The notes under the pieces are model-generated. The model saw only the letters and a program-made list of their open reading frames with translations, was not told the DNA's origin and did not search any database. A program made the translations under genes and the position numbers. This document shows positions 36,211 through 44,720 of a DNA stretch of 64,000 bases, piece by piece. How positions within the stretch are numbered: position 1 is the stretch's first letter; every line of letters starts with the position of its first letter. The stretch is from the NCBI GenBank assembly GCA_947490845.1, contig CANLHI010000002.1:23958-87957 (forward strand). Reading direction: 5' to 3'. This stretch comes from Actinomycetota bacterium (GTDB lineage: Bacteria; Actinomycetota; Actinomycetes; Nanopelagicales; Nanopelagicaceae).

Positions 36211-36558
36211 ATGGTACAGAGAATTTGTTGGACTTTGCGAGTTAAACCAGAGCGCATAAATGATTACCGAGAATCACATGCAACGATTCCGGATTACTAT
36301 CGCCAGGCCCTTAGTGATGCGGATTGGCGTAACTACTCGATTTATATGATGGCAGATGGCTTAATCATTGGTTATTTAGAAACTGATGATTGGGATAAAG
36401 CACGGAAAACCATGTGGGCGCGCAAAGATGTATCCGAACGTTATAGCGCAGAAATTGGTGACAAGATGAAAGATGCTTTTATTTGGGGACCAGAAGGGCC
36501 GCCAAAGGAGTGGCAATTTATGCACCCTTGCGAGGAGCTAGTTTTCCGTTTGGATTAG
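36211..36558 (+). CDS. Second RhaM-like mutarotase
   Basis: 115 residues, paralogous in pattern to the 34668 gene: LRVKPERINDYRESHATIPDYY places Tyr and His (Tyr19, His23) at the RhaM active-site spacing, and NYSIYMMADGLIIGYLE matches the family's central strands. The C-terminus is longer (GPEGPPKEWQFMHPC). A clear SD (AAGGGAGAG) precedes ATG. It is divergent from the SGNH gene and upstream of the ABC importer operon, suggesting two anomers or two related sugars are handled. Confidence 0.83.
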   Translation: MVQRICWTLRVKPERINDYRESHATIPDYYRQALSDADWRNYSIYMMADGLIIGYLETDDWDKARKTMWARKDVSERYSAEIGDKMKDAFIWGPEGPPKEWQFMHPCEELVFRLD

Positions 36559-36561
36559 GGC

Positions 36562-36577
36562 GTCCGCCATGGCGGAC
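36562..36577. promoter_or_regulatory. Candidate IclR operator upstream of the sugar importer operon
   Basis: GTCCGCCATGGCGGAC is a perfect 16-bp palindrome, 3 bases after the rhaM-like stop. It shares arms TCCGC/GCGGA with the 34600 site (4- versus 6-base centre). It lies about 28 bases upstream of a possible -35 box for the importer operon. Confidence 0.65.
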
Positions 36578-36604
36578 AATTAAACGATTGATCTAGGGTA
36601 ACCC

Positions 36605-36634
36605 TTGTGCGCAGGTGATTTGAGCGCGTATTTT
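36605..36634 (+). promoter_or_regulatory. Possible sigma70-type promoter for the importer operon
   Basis: TTGTGC (-35, 36605-36610), an 18-base spacer and TATTTT (-10, 36629-36634), predicting a start near 36641 just before the leader hairpin. Visual match only. Confidence 0.4.
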
Positions 36635-36647
36635 ACTTTTCAAGGTC

Positions 36648-36674
36648 GGTGGCATTCGTGCCGCCAATTTTTTT
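36648..36674 (+). terminator. UUCG-tetraloop terminator-like hairpin in the importer leader
   Basis: Stem GGTGGCA/TGCCGCC (one G-U pair) around TTCG, followed by AATTTTTTT, 40 bases before the binding-protein ATG. It has the shape of an intrinsic terminator with a very stable tetraloop. It either ends the rhaM-like transcript or attenuates the importer operon from within its 5' leader. Confidence 0.7.
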
Positions 36675-36714
36675 ACTACTTCTAACTAGTTGAAGAAAGG
36701 TCAGAATCATAAAA

Positions 36715-38058
36715 ATGAAAAAGCAATCACGTATACGTATTGGCGCTGTTATTGGCTCACTTGTAGTTTCCCTTACAGGTTTCCAAATACAGAGTGCACA
36801 TGCTGTAACTGAACTTCGTTTTGGAGCTCTCGCTGGTATCGATGGAAACTTCAAACCAGTAATCGAAGCTTGGAATGCGGCTAACCCTGATATTCAAATC
36901 AAGGTGGAGACGCTACCTGGTGGTGTTGGTGAAATTGTTAAGTCGCTATCAGCTGCAGCCTTAGCAAAAAACGCACCTGACATCTTCAACAACCTCGATA
37001 CTTACAACGACCAATTAGCGGACGTCGGGTTTTCTGAGGATTTAGTTAAGTGGTTCGGTACGGGTACTTACCCACTAGCTCGCAAAAATTTCAATACTGC
37101 ATTCTTGAGTTCTTATGTTCCAATCAACTTCCCAAAGCAAGTAACTGGTCTTCCAATTGCTGCTGATGCGATCGTTGTTTTCTACAATAAGACACTCTTC
37201 AAAAAGGCTGGCGTTCCATTCCCTAAAAAGGGTTGGTCATATGATCAGTACTTAGACACTTGCGTAAAGCTTTCCAAGTGGGGCGCTACACAGAAGCCAC
37301 AGGTATGGGGTAACTCAGCAGGTCCTGGCGGCGGCGGAAACTCCATCTGGCAAGCTCAGTACAATCCATTCCTGCACTCAGTTGGTGCATACACATACGA
37401 TCGCAACTCCAATACATCAAAAATTGGATCACCTGCGGCTATTGGTGCATTTACTCAATTGCTAAAGCCATGGACGAACGGTTGCATTCCTAAGTACAGC
37501 ATCGTTTCCGGAAAGACTCCTCCAACCTTCCAAGGTGGACAAGTTGCTATGGAAATCTCTGTACGCGCATTGCTTCCAACATACCGCGATGGTTTGAAGG
37601 CTAAGGGTCAGGACTGGGATGTCGCAGATATGCCAGTAATTAAGGGACCAGTAAGCCCATACATCATCGGTGGCGGAAGCTACGGACTTGGAATGTCAGC
37701 ATCTTCAACAAAGAAGGAAGCTGCATGGAAGTTCATCTCATGGTTCTACACAACCAAGACTGGTGGAATCAACACACTTCAGGCAGGCGGATCTCTAGTT
37801 CCTCCAACTGATGAAGGTATTGCAAATGGTGATTGGCGCAGACTTGCCGCTCCACCTGCAAACGTGGATGCATTCGCTAACGCAATTAAGAATGCCTTCA
37901 TTGCACCTAAACTTCCCGGCCAAGCAGGAACAGTCCTAGATGACTCAATTCGTGTGGCAGTGCAGGAAGTTCTGTTGAAGAAGGTTTCAGTTGAAAAGGC
38001 CTTTAAGAAGGCTGAAGCAGCTGTAACAGCTTCAATCAAAAAAGAACTAGACAACTAA
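36715..38058 (+). CDS. Sugar ABC transporter substrate-binding protein
   Basis: CUT1-type extracellular sugar-binding protein of 447 residues. The signal peptide has a basic N-terminus (MKKQSRIRIG), a hydrophobic core and a probable cleavage at QSAHA|VTE. There is no lipobox Cys, so the anchoring is unclear. SBP_bac_1 hallmarks: VIEAWNAANPDIQIKVE, FYNKTLFKKAGVPFPKKGWSYD and GSYGLGMSASSTKKEAAWKF. First gene of a ten-gene operon; the hairpin after it likely raises its level over the permeases. Confidence 0.92.
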   Translation: MKKQSRIRIGAVIGSLVVSLTGFQIQSAHAVTELRFGALAGIDGNFKPVIEAWNAANPDIQIKVETLPGGVGEIVKSLSAAALAKNAPDIFNNLDTYNDQLADVGFSEDLVKWFGTGTYPLARKNFNTAFLSSYVPINFPKQVTGLPIAADAIVVFYNKTLFKKAGVPFPKKGWSYDQYLDTCVKLSKWGATQKPQVWGNSAGPGGGGNSIWQAQYNPFLHSVGAYTYDRNSNTSKIGSPAAIGAFTQLLKPWTNGCIPKYSIVSGKTPPTFQGGQVAMEISVRALLPTYRDGLKAKGQDWDVADMPVIKGPVSPYIIGGGSYGLGMSASSTKKEAAWKFISWFYTTKTGGINTLQAGGSLVPPTDEGIANGDWRRLAAPPANVDAFANAIKNAFIAPKLPGQAGTVLDDSIRVAVQEVLLKKVSVEKAFKKAEAAVTASIKKELDN

Positions 38059-38065
38059 GAAATAG

Positions 38066-38112
38066 ATTATCTGGCGGGGATCCTCGGGGTCTCCGCCAGA
38101 TAATTTTCTTTT
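38066..38112 (+). terminator. Intra-operon terminator/attenuator after the binding protein gene
   Basis: ATTATCTGGCGG/CCGCCAGATAAT, a perfect 12-bp stem around a 15-base loop, followed by TTTTCTTTT, between the binding-protein and first permease genes. The shape is that of a partial intrinsic terminator, a second case of this arrangement in the window (see 19964). Confidence 0.85.
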
Positions 38113-38130
38113 GATAAATGAAGGGTGGAT

Positions 38131-39039
38131 ATGTCTAAGGCAAAAGTTGGTGGTAAAACCAAACAACTTAAAGCAAACGATCGATTCTGGTTGAGTATAT
38201 TTTTGATCCCAAATCTTTCGATGTATACGCTCTTCATTCTCTTTCCATCGCTAATCGGTGTACTTCTAAGTTTTTGTGAATGGAATTTGTTAGGCCCGGT
38301 TAAGTGGGTTGGATTAGATAACTATCGCCTGCTTTTCTCAGATGAAAATTTCATCCCATCATTTGTGCGATCATTGAAATTTATGGCCCTTGGTGTTCTC
38401 CCGACGATCTTTGGTGGTTTCCTTATTGCGGTATTAGTAAATTGGAAAGTAAAGGGCATGGGCGCATTTCGCGCCATGTTCTTCCTTCCGCTGACAGTTT
38501 CAAGCGCTGTTGCTGGTATCGCATGGTCAAGTATTTTCAGTCCAGAGTTTGGTTGGATTAACGCCGTACTTGCCAAGGTTGGAATTACGGGGCCGGAATG
38601 GTTAACGAGCTATGAATGGGCGCTTCCTGCAATCACCATCATCGTAATTTGGCTGTCGTTACCGCTTGTAATCATTCTCTACCTCGCCGGCTTGCAGCGT
38701 ATTTCTCCAGAAATTTTGGAGGCAGCGCAAATTGATGGCGCGAGTGCATGGCAGCGCCTTTGGGGAATTATCTTCCCTTGCGTTGCATCAACAACTGCCC
38801 TAGTTACAGTGATCGAAATTCTTGCCTTCCTGGGCGCTCCCTTTGAAATTGCTTTGTTGATGACCGAAGGCGGCCCCCTGGATGCGACTACATCACTGGC
38901 TTATTACGCCTACAAAGTAGCTTTTAGAGATTTTGAGATCGGTTACGCATCGGCAATTACTATGGCGCAATTCTTTATCATGCTGGCGATTGGTCTGATC
39001 GTTCTGCAGATACGTAAAATTATGAAGAAGAGAGGTTGA
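38131..39039 (+). CDS. Sugar ABC transporter permease (MalF/UgpA-type)
   Basis: Membrane permease of 302 residues with six helices (LFILFPSLIGVLLSF onward) and the EAA loop EAAQIDGASAWQRLWGIIFP that contacts the ATPase. I use the ATG at 38131 preceded by AAGGGTGG; the track's GTG at 38125 lies inside that SD. It is coupled to the next permease. No ATPase gene is present in the operon, so a shared MsmK/UgpC-type ATPase encoded elsewhere is implied. Confidence 0.92.
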   Translation: MSKAKVGGKTKQLKANDRFWLSIFLIPNLSMYTLFILFPSLIGVLLSFCEWNLLGPVKWVGLDNYRLLFSDENFIPSFVRSLKFMALGVLPTIFGGFLIAVLVNWKVKGMGAFRAMFFLPLTVSSAVAGIAWSSIFSPEFGWINAVLAKVGITGPEWLTSYEWALPAITIIVIWLSLPLVIILYLAGLQRISPEILEAAQIDGASAWQRLWGIIFPCVASTTALVTVIEILAFLGAPFEIALLMTEGGPLDATTSLAYYAYKVAFRDFEIGYASAITMAQFFIMLAIGLIVLQIRKIMKKRG

Positions 39040-39041
39040 TG

Positions 39042-39899
39042 ATGGCGAATACTGCATTCTTCACACGCCGCCGCAATGCAAATACATTGCGCTATACAAT
39101 CACAGTGCTATTGGCCGTACTCTTCATGTTCCCACTTTTATATTTGGTCTCTGGCTCGCTAATGAAACTAGAAGAAGTTTCGGTCTATCCGCCAAAATTA
39201 TTCCCATCGTCAATTAATTGGCAAAATTATGTCGATGCGCTAGAAGTTATGACTGGTCGCATTTTCTTAAACTCCTTTATCTTCACCTTCGGAATTCTCA
39301 TCTTGCAACTTATAATTTCATTCACTGCTGGATTCGCGTTAGCTAAGATGCCGTTCAAGCGTGCGGCGCTCATTGTTGGACTCTTTGCAGTCCCGGTCTT
39401 TTTGCCAACGAATGTTTCCATCATTCCTTTATATTTAGTGACCTATAAATTGGGTCTGCTCAACACCTGGGGTGGCATGATCTTGCCAATCGTTGGCTCA
39501 ACCGCCTTCGGAACATTGCTCTTCCGCCAATTCCTTGTTAACTTCCCTGACGGCTTAGTAGATGCTGCTCGTATGGATGGCGCAGGTTGGCCGCGAGTGC
39601 TCTTCCAAATCGTCTTGCCACTTGCTCGCCCACCAATTGCTTCTTATTCAGCCGTAACTTTCCTAACCGGTTGGAATATGTATATCTGGCCACTGATGGT
39701 CGGAAACACTGAAGAGTTAAAGGTGGCAACCGTTGCACTGGCGCCGCTAGTAGGCGGAGGCTTGGGCTTCTACGGAAATATTCCGCCGAATGTTACCTAT
39801 GCAGCTGCCCTAATTAGCGCTGCACCAGTCATTATTTTCTTCCTCTGGGCCCAGCGTGGATTTATCAATGCAATCGCTGGAACCGGTTCTGACTCTTAA
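39042..39899 (+). CDS. Sugar ABC transporter permease (MalG/UgpE-type)
   Basis: Partner permease of about 285 residues with six helices, the N-terminal MFPLLYLVSGSLM and the EAA-type loop DAARMDGAGWPRVLFQIVLP. Start chosen at ATG 39042, six bases after AGAGG; the TTG 39036 and ATG 39039 are alternatives and overlap the preceding stop. Followed 14 bases later by the Gfo/Idh/MocA gene. Confidence 0.92.
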   Translation: MANTAFFTRRRNANTLRYTITVLLAVLFMFPLLYLVSGSLMKLEEVSVYPPKLFPSSINWQNYVDALEVMTGRIFLNSFIFTFGILILQLIISFTAGFALAKMPFKRAALIVGLFAVPVFLPTNVSIIPLYLVTYKLGLLNTWGGMILPIVGSTAFGTLLFRQFLVNFPDGLVDAARMDGAGWPRVLFQIVLPLARPPIASYSAVTFLTGWNMYIWPLMVGNTEELKVATVALAPLVGGGLGFYGNIPPNVTYAAALISAAPVIIFFLWAQRGFINAIAGTGSDS

Positions 39900-39913
39900 G
39901 GGAGAATGTTTTA

Positions 39914-41122
39914 ATGGCAGATAAATTAGGAATAGCTCTTGTCGGTTGCGGTTTTATGGGACGCCGCCACATCTTGGGCTATTCATCGCTGAAAAAAGCG
40001 GGGATGCTCGATGCCACCATCGTTGCGCTAATGGATATCAATGGAGAAGTCGCTGAAAAGGTGGCGCTAGAAGCCGAAGAACTCTTAGGTCACAAACCAA
40101 ATGTTTACACATCCCTCGATGCTCTCCTTGCCGATCCTGACGTGCAAGCAATTGATATTGTCACTGAACCAAAGACACATCACAATATTGCAAACACTGC
40201 AATGAATGCTGGGCGCCACGTGCTGTGTGAAAAGCCGTTGGCTCTTACGGTCAAGACCGGTATGTCGATGGTGGATTGTGCGAAGAAGAATGGCGTTGTT
40301 CTTGCAACAGCAGAGAATTATCGCCGTGGCGGTCAAAACCGTTTAGCGAAAGCGGTAATTGATTCGGGCATCCTCGGCAAAATTCACTTAATGACCGAGT
40401 TCTGGGCCGGCGGTGATGACAAGGTAATCATTAGCAAGTGGCGCCATATGAAAAATACTGGCGCAATCGGTATGGATATGAGCATTCACTATGCAGACAT
40501 CATTGAATACATGATGGGGCCAGTTGAACATGTTTCGGGGCGCGGAATTATCGCAGAGCCGATTCGCTATGCAAAAGATGGCAGTGATCCAGTTATTCCC
40601 GATGGTGAAGATTCACTCTTTGCATCGATGCGAACTAAGGCCGGTGCCGATGTTCTATTTTCTTATCTGCCATCAGGTCCTGGCAAGCATTATCGGATGC
40701 GCGTGGTGCACGGCAAAAATGGTTCAGTAGAAATTCCGGGCGATCGCAGCGACGGAGATATTTTTGTTCATCTAGAAGGTCGCACTTTAAAGAACGAGGA
40801 GATCACCAAAGAGCTTGGTTCAAAGTTCGCTCTCTCACCTGTTACCAAAGCAGTTCTGGGCCCTGATGGCACAGGTGGCAAAGGTGCTGCTTGGGCCGAT
40901 GTCGATTCTGGTTACTTGGCCGTTGAAATGCATGATTTCATCGAAGCCGTTCTAACCAAACGCCCACCTGAGGTTGATGGCATGGGCGGCATGCGCGCAC
41001 TTGCAGTTGTATTGGCGATCTTAGAGTCAGGGGTCACTGGAAAGACTGTAAGCGTGGATGAGATTTTGGCGCATACAGTTCACTCCTATCAAGATTCCAT
41101 TGATCTGGAACTGGAGAAGTAA
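39914..41122 (+). CDS. Gfo/Idh/MocA family oxidoreductase
   Basis: NAD(P)-dependent sugar or polyol oxidoreductase of 402 residues. It has the Rossmann motif VGCGFMGRRH, the family EKP motif in HVLCEKPLALT, and the C-terminal substrate-domain marks MDMSIHYADIIEYMMG (a D-x3-H-type catalytic pair). SD GGGAGAA. It lies between the importer and the catabolic enzymes, so it probably oxidises the imported sugar or an epimer. The substrate is unknown. Confidence 0.9.
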   Translation: MADKLGIALVGCGFMGRRHILGYSSLKKAGMLDATIVALMDINGEVAEKVALEAEELLGHKPNVYTSLDALLADPDVQAIDIVTEPKTHHNIANTAMNAGRHVLCEKPLALTVKTGMSMVDCAKKNGVVLATAENYRRGGQNRLAKAVIDSGILGKIHLMTEFWAGGDDKVIISKWRHMKNTGAIGMDMSIHYADIIEYMMGPVEHVSGRGIIAEPIRYAKDGSDPVIPDGEDSLFASMRTKAGADVLFSYLPSGPGKHYRMRVVHGKNGSVEIPGDRSDGDIFVHLEGRTLKNEEITKELGSKFALSPVTKAVLGPDGTGGKGAAWADVDSGYLAVEMHDFIEAVLTKRPPEVDGMGGMRALAVVLAILESGVTGKTVSVDEILAHTVHSYQDSIDLELEK

Positions 41123-41623
41123 ATGACTGAAGCGCTGAAGTTTCATCAGGTCGCATACGTTGTCAATGATCTCGATGCTGCCGTAAAACACTGGGCAGAT
41201 GATTTAGGAATAGGACCCTTCACCGTCTATACCCTGAAATCTCCAGGCTTAAAAAATTGCATGTATAAAGGTCAAGCTACTGATTTTGGGCTAAGACATG
41301 CCATGGGTTGGTCTGGCACAACTCAAATTGAATTAGTGCAACCGCTGCATGGTCCAAGTATTTTCAAAGATCAACTGGAATCAACAGGTGAGGGCCTAAA
41401 TCACATCGGTTGCATCGTGCAAGATCACCCAGCTGCAGTTGCTGATTTTCTAGCACGTGGCTTTACACCGCTGCAAAGCGCATCTGGATTTGGCGCAGAA
41501 GGGGATGGTGCATTTGCATATTTCCGACCTCCCTTTGGCGCCGGAACAATCGTTGAGTTAATTTCACCACCCAAAGTTCGAATTCAACCCGATTACATCT
41601 ATCCAGTTGCGGAAGGTAAATAA
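41123..41623 (+). CDS. VOC/glyoxalase superfamily protein
   Basis: 166 residues forming two beta-alpha-beta3 modules of the VOC fold, most like the methylmalonyl-CoA epimerase/Glyoxalase_4 group. Likely metal ligands: FHQVAYVV (His), IELVQP (Glu), NHIGCIV (His) and IVELISPP (Glu). The start directly follows the Gfo stop and the stop overlaps the next ATG (TAATG). It may epimerise or isomerise a pathway intermediate. Confidence 0.85.
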   Translation: MTEALKFHQVAYVVNDLDAAVKHWADDLGIGPFTVYTLKSPGLKNCMYKGQATDFGLRHAMGWSGTTQIELVQPLHGPSIFKDQLESTGEGLNHIGCIVQDHPAAVADFLARGFTPLQSASGFGAEGDGAFAYFRPPFGAGTIVELISPPKVRIQPDYIYPVAEGK

Positions 41624-42762
41624 TGAAATCAGCAGCACGCATCGCCAAAGTTGAGGTATTCGCCGCAGGCATATCTTGCTTCGTTCGCTTAACTACCGAA
41701 GATGGCGTTCAAGGAGTTGGTGAATCAACTGCTTTTGCATATCCCAATGCAGTGGCCGAAGTTATCCGTAACTTTGAACCATTCCTAATTGGCGCAGATG
41801 CCCACGATGTTGAACAGAACTGGTTAAAGATGTATCGCGCACTTGGTTGGCGCGGCCTCATGCTCGGCGGTGCGATTAGCGCAATTGACCAAGCGATGTG
41901 GGATATCCGTGGCCGAGTATTTGAAACTCCAGTTTGGCATCTGCTGGGCGGGCGTAGTCGCAAGGCTGTTCGTGGCATGAAAGTAGTCTTTGGTAATTCC
42001 AAAGAAGAACTCATCAACGATTCATTGAAGGCGCAGAAAGAGGGATACACAGCGATCAAGATCATCTTGCATCAGCATGATCATCATCAGATGCGCCATG
42101 CGCAGAAGATCGCTGATTTAGTCGATCGCATGGCTTCACTGCGCGATGCGGTTGGAAATACTCTAGATATCGGAGTTGAATTACACCGCAACATGCAACC
42201 AGGAAACTCAGTGGCACTTATTGAAGAGTTAATGCCATTTAGACCACTCTTTGTTGAGGATCCGATTCCGCCAGATAGCGTGCTCTCATTTGCAGAAGTA
42301 TCTGCCAAGGTGCGCACTCCAATGGCCGCCGGTGAGCGCAATACATCAATCTATGAATTCCGTGAATACATTGAGCATGCCGGGCTCGCCTTTGTTCGCC
42401 CAGATATCGGTATTGCCGGCGGCTTCACCCACGTGCGCAAGATCTGCGCAATGGCTGAGGCGCATCATCAAGGAATCTTGCCGCACGCAGTTCCATCGGG
42501 CGCCATTGCCACAATGGCACATATTCATATGGGTATCACAGCTCCCAACTGGGAAGCACAAGAGCATGTGGATCAAAACGTTGATCCAATTCAACAAATG
42601 GTCAAGCGTATTCCATTTGTTAAAGATGGTTGGCTCTATCCATTCGATGAACCAGGTCTTGGTATGGAACTAAACGATGCCTACTTTGCAACGAATCCAC
42701 CAGTTACAGTCTTCCCAATTAAACCTGACCTACGCGAGGATGGATCGGTGGCACTGCGATGA
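41623..42762 (+). CDS. Second enolase-superfamily dehydratase (galactonate/mannonate-dehydratase-like)
   Basis: 379 residues of the mandelate-racemase group. By eye it resembles galactonate dehydratase DgoD: PLFVEDPIPPD and MAAGERNTS supply two metal Glu, and ILPHAVPSGAIATMAH holds the catalytic His. The first metal ligand, Asp in DgoD (DFHGR), is Glu here (ELHRN), with the neighbouring His kept. It sits in a TAATG overlap with the VOC gene and an ATGA overlap with the dehydrogenase. Substrate probably another sugar acid; racemase activity is possible. Confidence 0.85.
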   Translation: MKSAARIAKVEVFAAGISCFVRLTTEDGVQGVGESTAFAYPNAVAEVIRNFEPFLIGADAHDVEQNWLKMYRALGWRGLMLGGAISAIDQAMWDIRGRVFETPVWHLLGGRSRKAVRGMKVVFGNSKEELINDSLKAQKEGYTAIKIILHQHDHHQMRHAQKIADLVDRMASLRDAVGNTLDIGVELHRNMQPGNSVALIEELMPFRPLFVEDPIPPDSVLSFAEVSAKVRTPMAAGERNTSIYEFREYIEHAGLAFVRPDIGIAGGFTHVRKICAMAEAHHQGILPHAVPSGAIATMAHIHMGITAPNWEAQEHVDQNVDPIQQMVKRIPFVKDGWLYPFDEPGLGMELNDAYFATNPPVTVFPIKPDLREDGSVALR

Positions 42763-43808
42763 GTAAAATTCGAATCGGAATCGCTGCAACGCATGTAAAT
42801 AAGGATTTGTTATTTGAAAAGCATGAGCTTGCTCGCCTGGCAACCTATGGGGAAGTGGACTTCCAAGAATTTACCGTGCCATCTGATTGGCATTCAATTG
42901 AGAACGATCCAGCAACCGAGAAGCGCTTATGTGAATTTGCCGCCACTTTAGATATTTTAATTGTCTGCCATGGCTCACCTCGCGTGACGGCGGCAGTTTT
43001 CGCCGCTGGCAAGAAGTTAAAACTGGTTGGCGAACTAGAAGGTGATCGTTTTGCCGCACGAATTGATCTGCAGGCAGCACATGATCATGGCGTTGTTGTC
43101 GTTGATACAACTCACGGGTCTTCATGGCCGGTATCAGAATGGGCGCTGGCACTTGCCCTATTAGGTCTGCGCGAGCAGGCACGTTTTCGTGACATTATCG
43201 AAGGCAAGAAAATGTCATATGACGATTACCGCACAAATCCGCCGGCCCGCGAACTTACCAATCGTCCAGTCGGAATTATTGGCTTTGGTCATATTGCTTG
43301 GCGCCTCTGTGAATTCCTCAAGCCATTTCACACACCAATCTTTGCCTATGACCCATATGCCCCGCGCGAGCTAGCCGATGCCCTCGATATTAACTTTGCA
43401 TCTCTAGAAAAAGTTATGGGATGCGATGTTGTCATCTGTTTAGCGCCAGATACGCCTAAAACACGCGGAATGATTGGCACCAAAGAGTTTAGTTGGATGC
43501 AAAAAAATGGCGTTTTTGTTAACGTCTCGCGCGGTGTTGTTGTTGATGTGAAAGCCCTGGAAGCAAAGGCTGCCCAGAATGATTCCTGGATTGGCATTGA
43601 TGCCCACGATCCAGAACCAATCTCTGTGGATTCTCCACTTCGCAAGATGCGCAATGTCTTTCTCTCACCACACATTGGCGGCCTAACTGCTGAAGCAACG
43701 CCACGTTTCTTCTCGCTGATGGTCGATGAGATTGATCGCTTCCTCAACGGTTCAGAACCACGCGCGCAAATTACCGCGCGCGTAACTGCAGGTCGCCAAG
43801 GTAAGTAA
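42759..43808 (+). CDS. D-isomer-specific 2-hydroxyacid dehydrogenase
   Basis: NAD-binding dehydrogenase of 349 residues. Cofactor motif IIGFGHIAWRLCEFL; catalytic Arg in VNVSRGVVVD, acid in DAHDPEP and His in LSPHIGGLT. It reduces or oxidises a 2-keto/2-hydroxy acid, plausibly pyruvate/lactate, glyoxylate or a sugar-derived keto acid. Coupled to the enolase gene by ATGA. Confidence 0.9.
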   Translation: MSKIRIGIAATHVNKDLLFEKHELARLATYGEVDFQEFTVPSDWHSIENDPATEKRLCEFAATLDILIVCHGSPRVTAAVFAAGKKLKLVGELEGDRFAARIDLQAAHDHGVVVVDTTHGSSWPVSEWALALALLGLREQARFRDIIEGKKMSYDDYRTNPPARELTNRPVGIIGFGHIAWRLCEFLKPFHTPIFAYDPYAPRELADALDINFASLEKVMGCDVVICLAPDTPKTRGMIGTKEFSWMQKNGVFVNVSRGVVVDVKALEAKAAQNDSWIGIDAHDPEPISVDSPLRKMRNVFLSPHIGGLTAEATPRFFSLMVDEIDRFLNGSEPRAQITARVTAGRQGK

Positions 43809-44687
43809 ATGATTATCGATTCCCATTGCCACGCCTGGCGCGCTTGGCCCTATGACAAAAAAGTGCCGGATCCCGATCATCGCGGCTCCATCGAAGCACT
43901 TCTCTATGAGATGGACACCCACGGTGTTGACCATGCAACTGTTGTCTGTGCGCGCATTGGCGGTGAGGCAGGCGGAGATGGTTTTCCTAATGAAGATAAC
44001 AATGATTACGTTGCAGCCTTTGCCCGCAATCATCCCGATCGCATCACAGCCTGGGTAGATATTGATTGCATCTGGCGCAAAGAACATCACACACCGGGGG
44101 CGGTAAAGCGGCTACATGAAGAACTCGATCGCAACAACGCCACTGGCTTTACGCATTATGTCGGTGCACAAGATGGATGGTTTGCCTCCGATGAAGGCAG
44201 AGAATTCTTCCGCGTCGCAGCCGAGCGCAAAGTAATCGCATCATTAGCAATTGGCCCAGAATGGTTTCCGGCACTTCGCGAAATCGCAAAAGAGAACCCG
44301 ACGCTGCCGATTTTGATTCACCATATGTCTTTTCCCGGTAACAAGGATGGTGTTTACAAAGAGAGTGATCTTGATGAATTAGTCAAAACGGCAGAACTTC
44401 CAAACGTTGGTGTGAAGATTTCAGGCTTTAATTACAACAGCCATAAGAAATGGAATTTTCCATACCCTGATTCTCAAAAACTCTTCAAAATCATCTTCGA
44501 GGCCTACGGAGCCAAGCGCCTTTATTGGGGTTCAGACTTTCCCGCATCGCGTGACATGTTGACCTACACACAAGCCCTAGAAGTTCTGCGCTCCAGCGTG
44601 GATTATGTCTCGGCAGCTGATAAAGATCTAATCTTGGGAGATAACCTGGCAAGACTTCTCAAGGTTCGGCAAATTTTACCGTCATAA
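43809..44687 (+). CDS. Amidohydrolase-2 family, sugar lactonase-like (L-fuconolactonase type)
   Basis: TIM-barrel metallohydrolase of 292 residues: IDSHCHAWRAW (metal HxH), LIHHMSFPG (His), VKISGFNY and YWGSDFPASR (Asp). The COG3618 group includes L-fucono-1,5-lactonase and L-rhamnono-lactonase; 2-pyrone-4,6-dicarboxylate lactonase is also a relative. Beside a deoxysugar dehydrogenase and dehydratase, lactone hydrolysis is the probable role. Confidence 0.83.
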   Translation: MIIDSHCHAWRAWPYDKKVPDPDHRGSIEALLYEMDTHGVDHATVVCARIGGEAGGDGFPNEDNNDYVAAFARNHPDRITAWVDIDCIWRKEHHTPGAVKRLHEELDRNNATGFTHYVGAQDGWFASDEGREFFRVAAERKVIASLAIGPEWFPALREIAKENPTLPILIHHMSFPGNKDGVYKESDLDELVKTAELPNVGVKISGFNYNSHKKWNFPYPDSQKLFKIIFEAYGAKRLYWGSDFPASRDMLTYTQALEVLRSSVDYVSAADKDLILGDNLARLLKVRQILPS

Positions 44688-44720
44688 GAAGATAACCAAA
44701 CTAGAGAGAGAAGAACTCAC

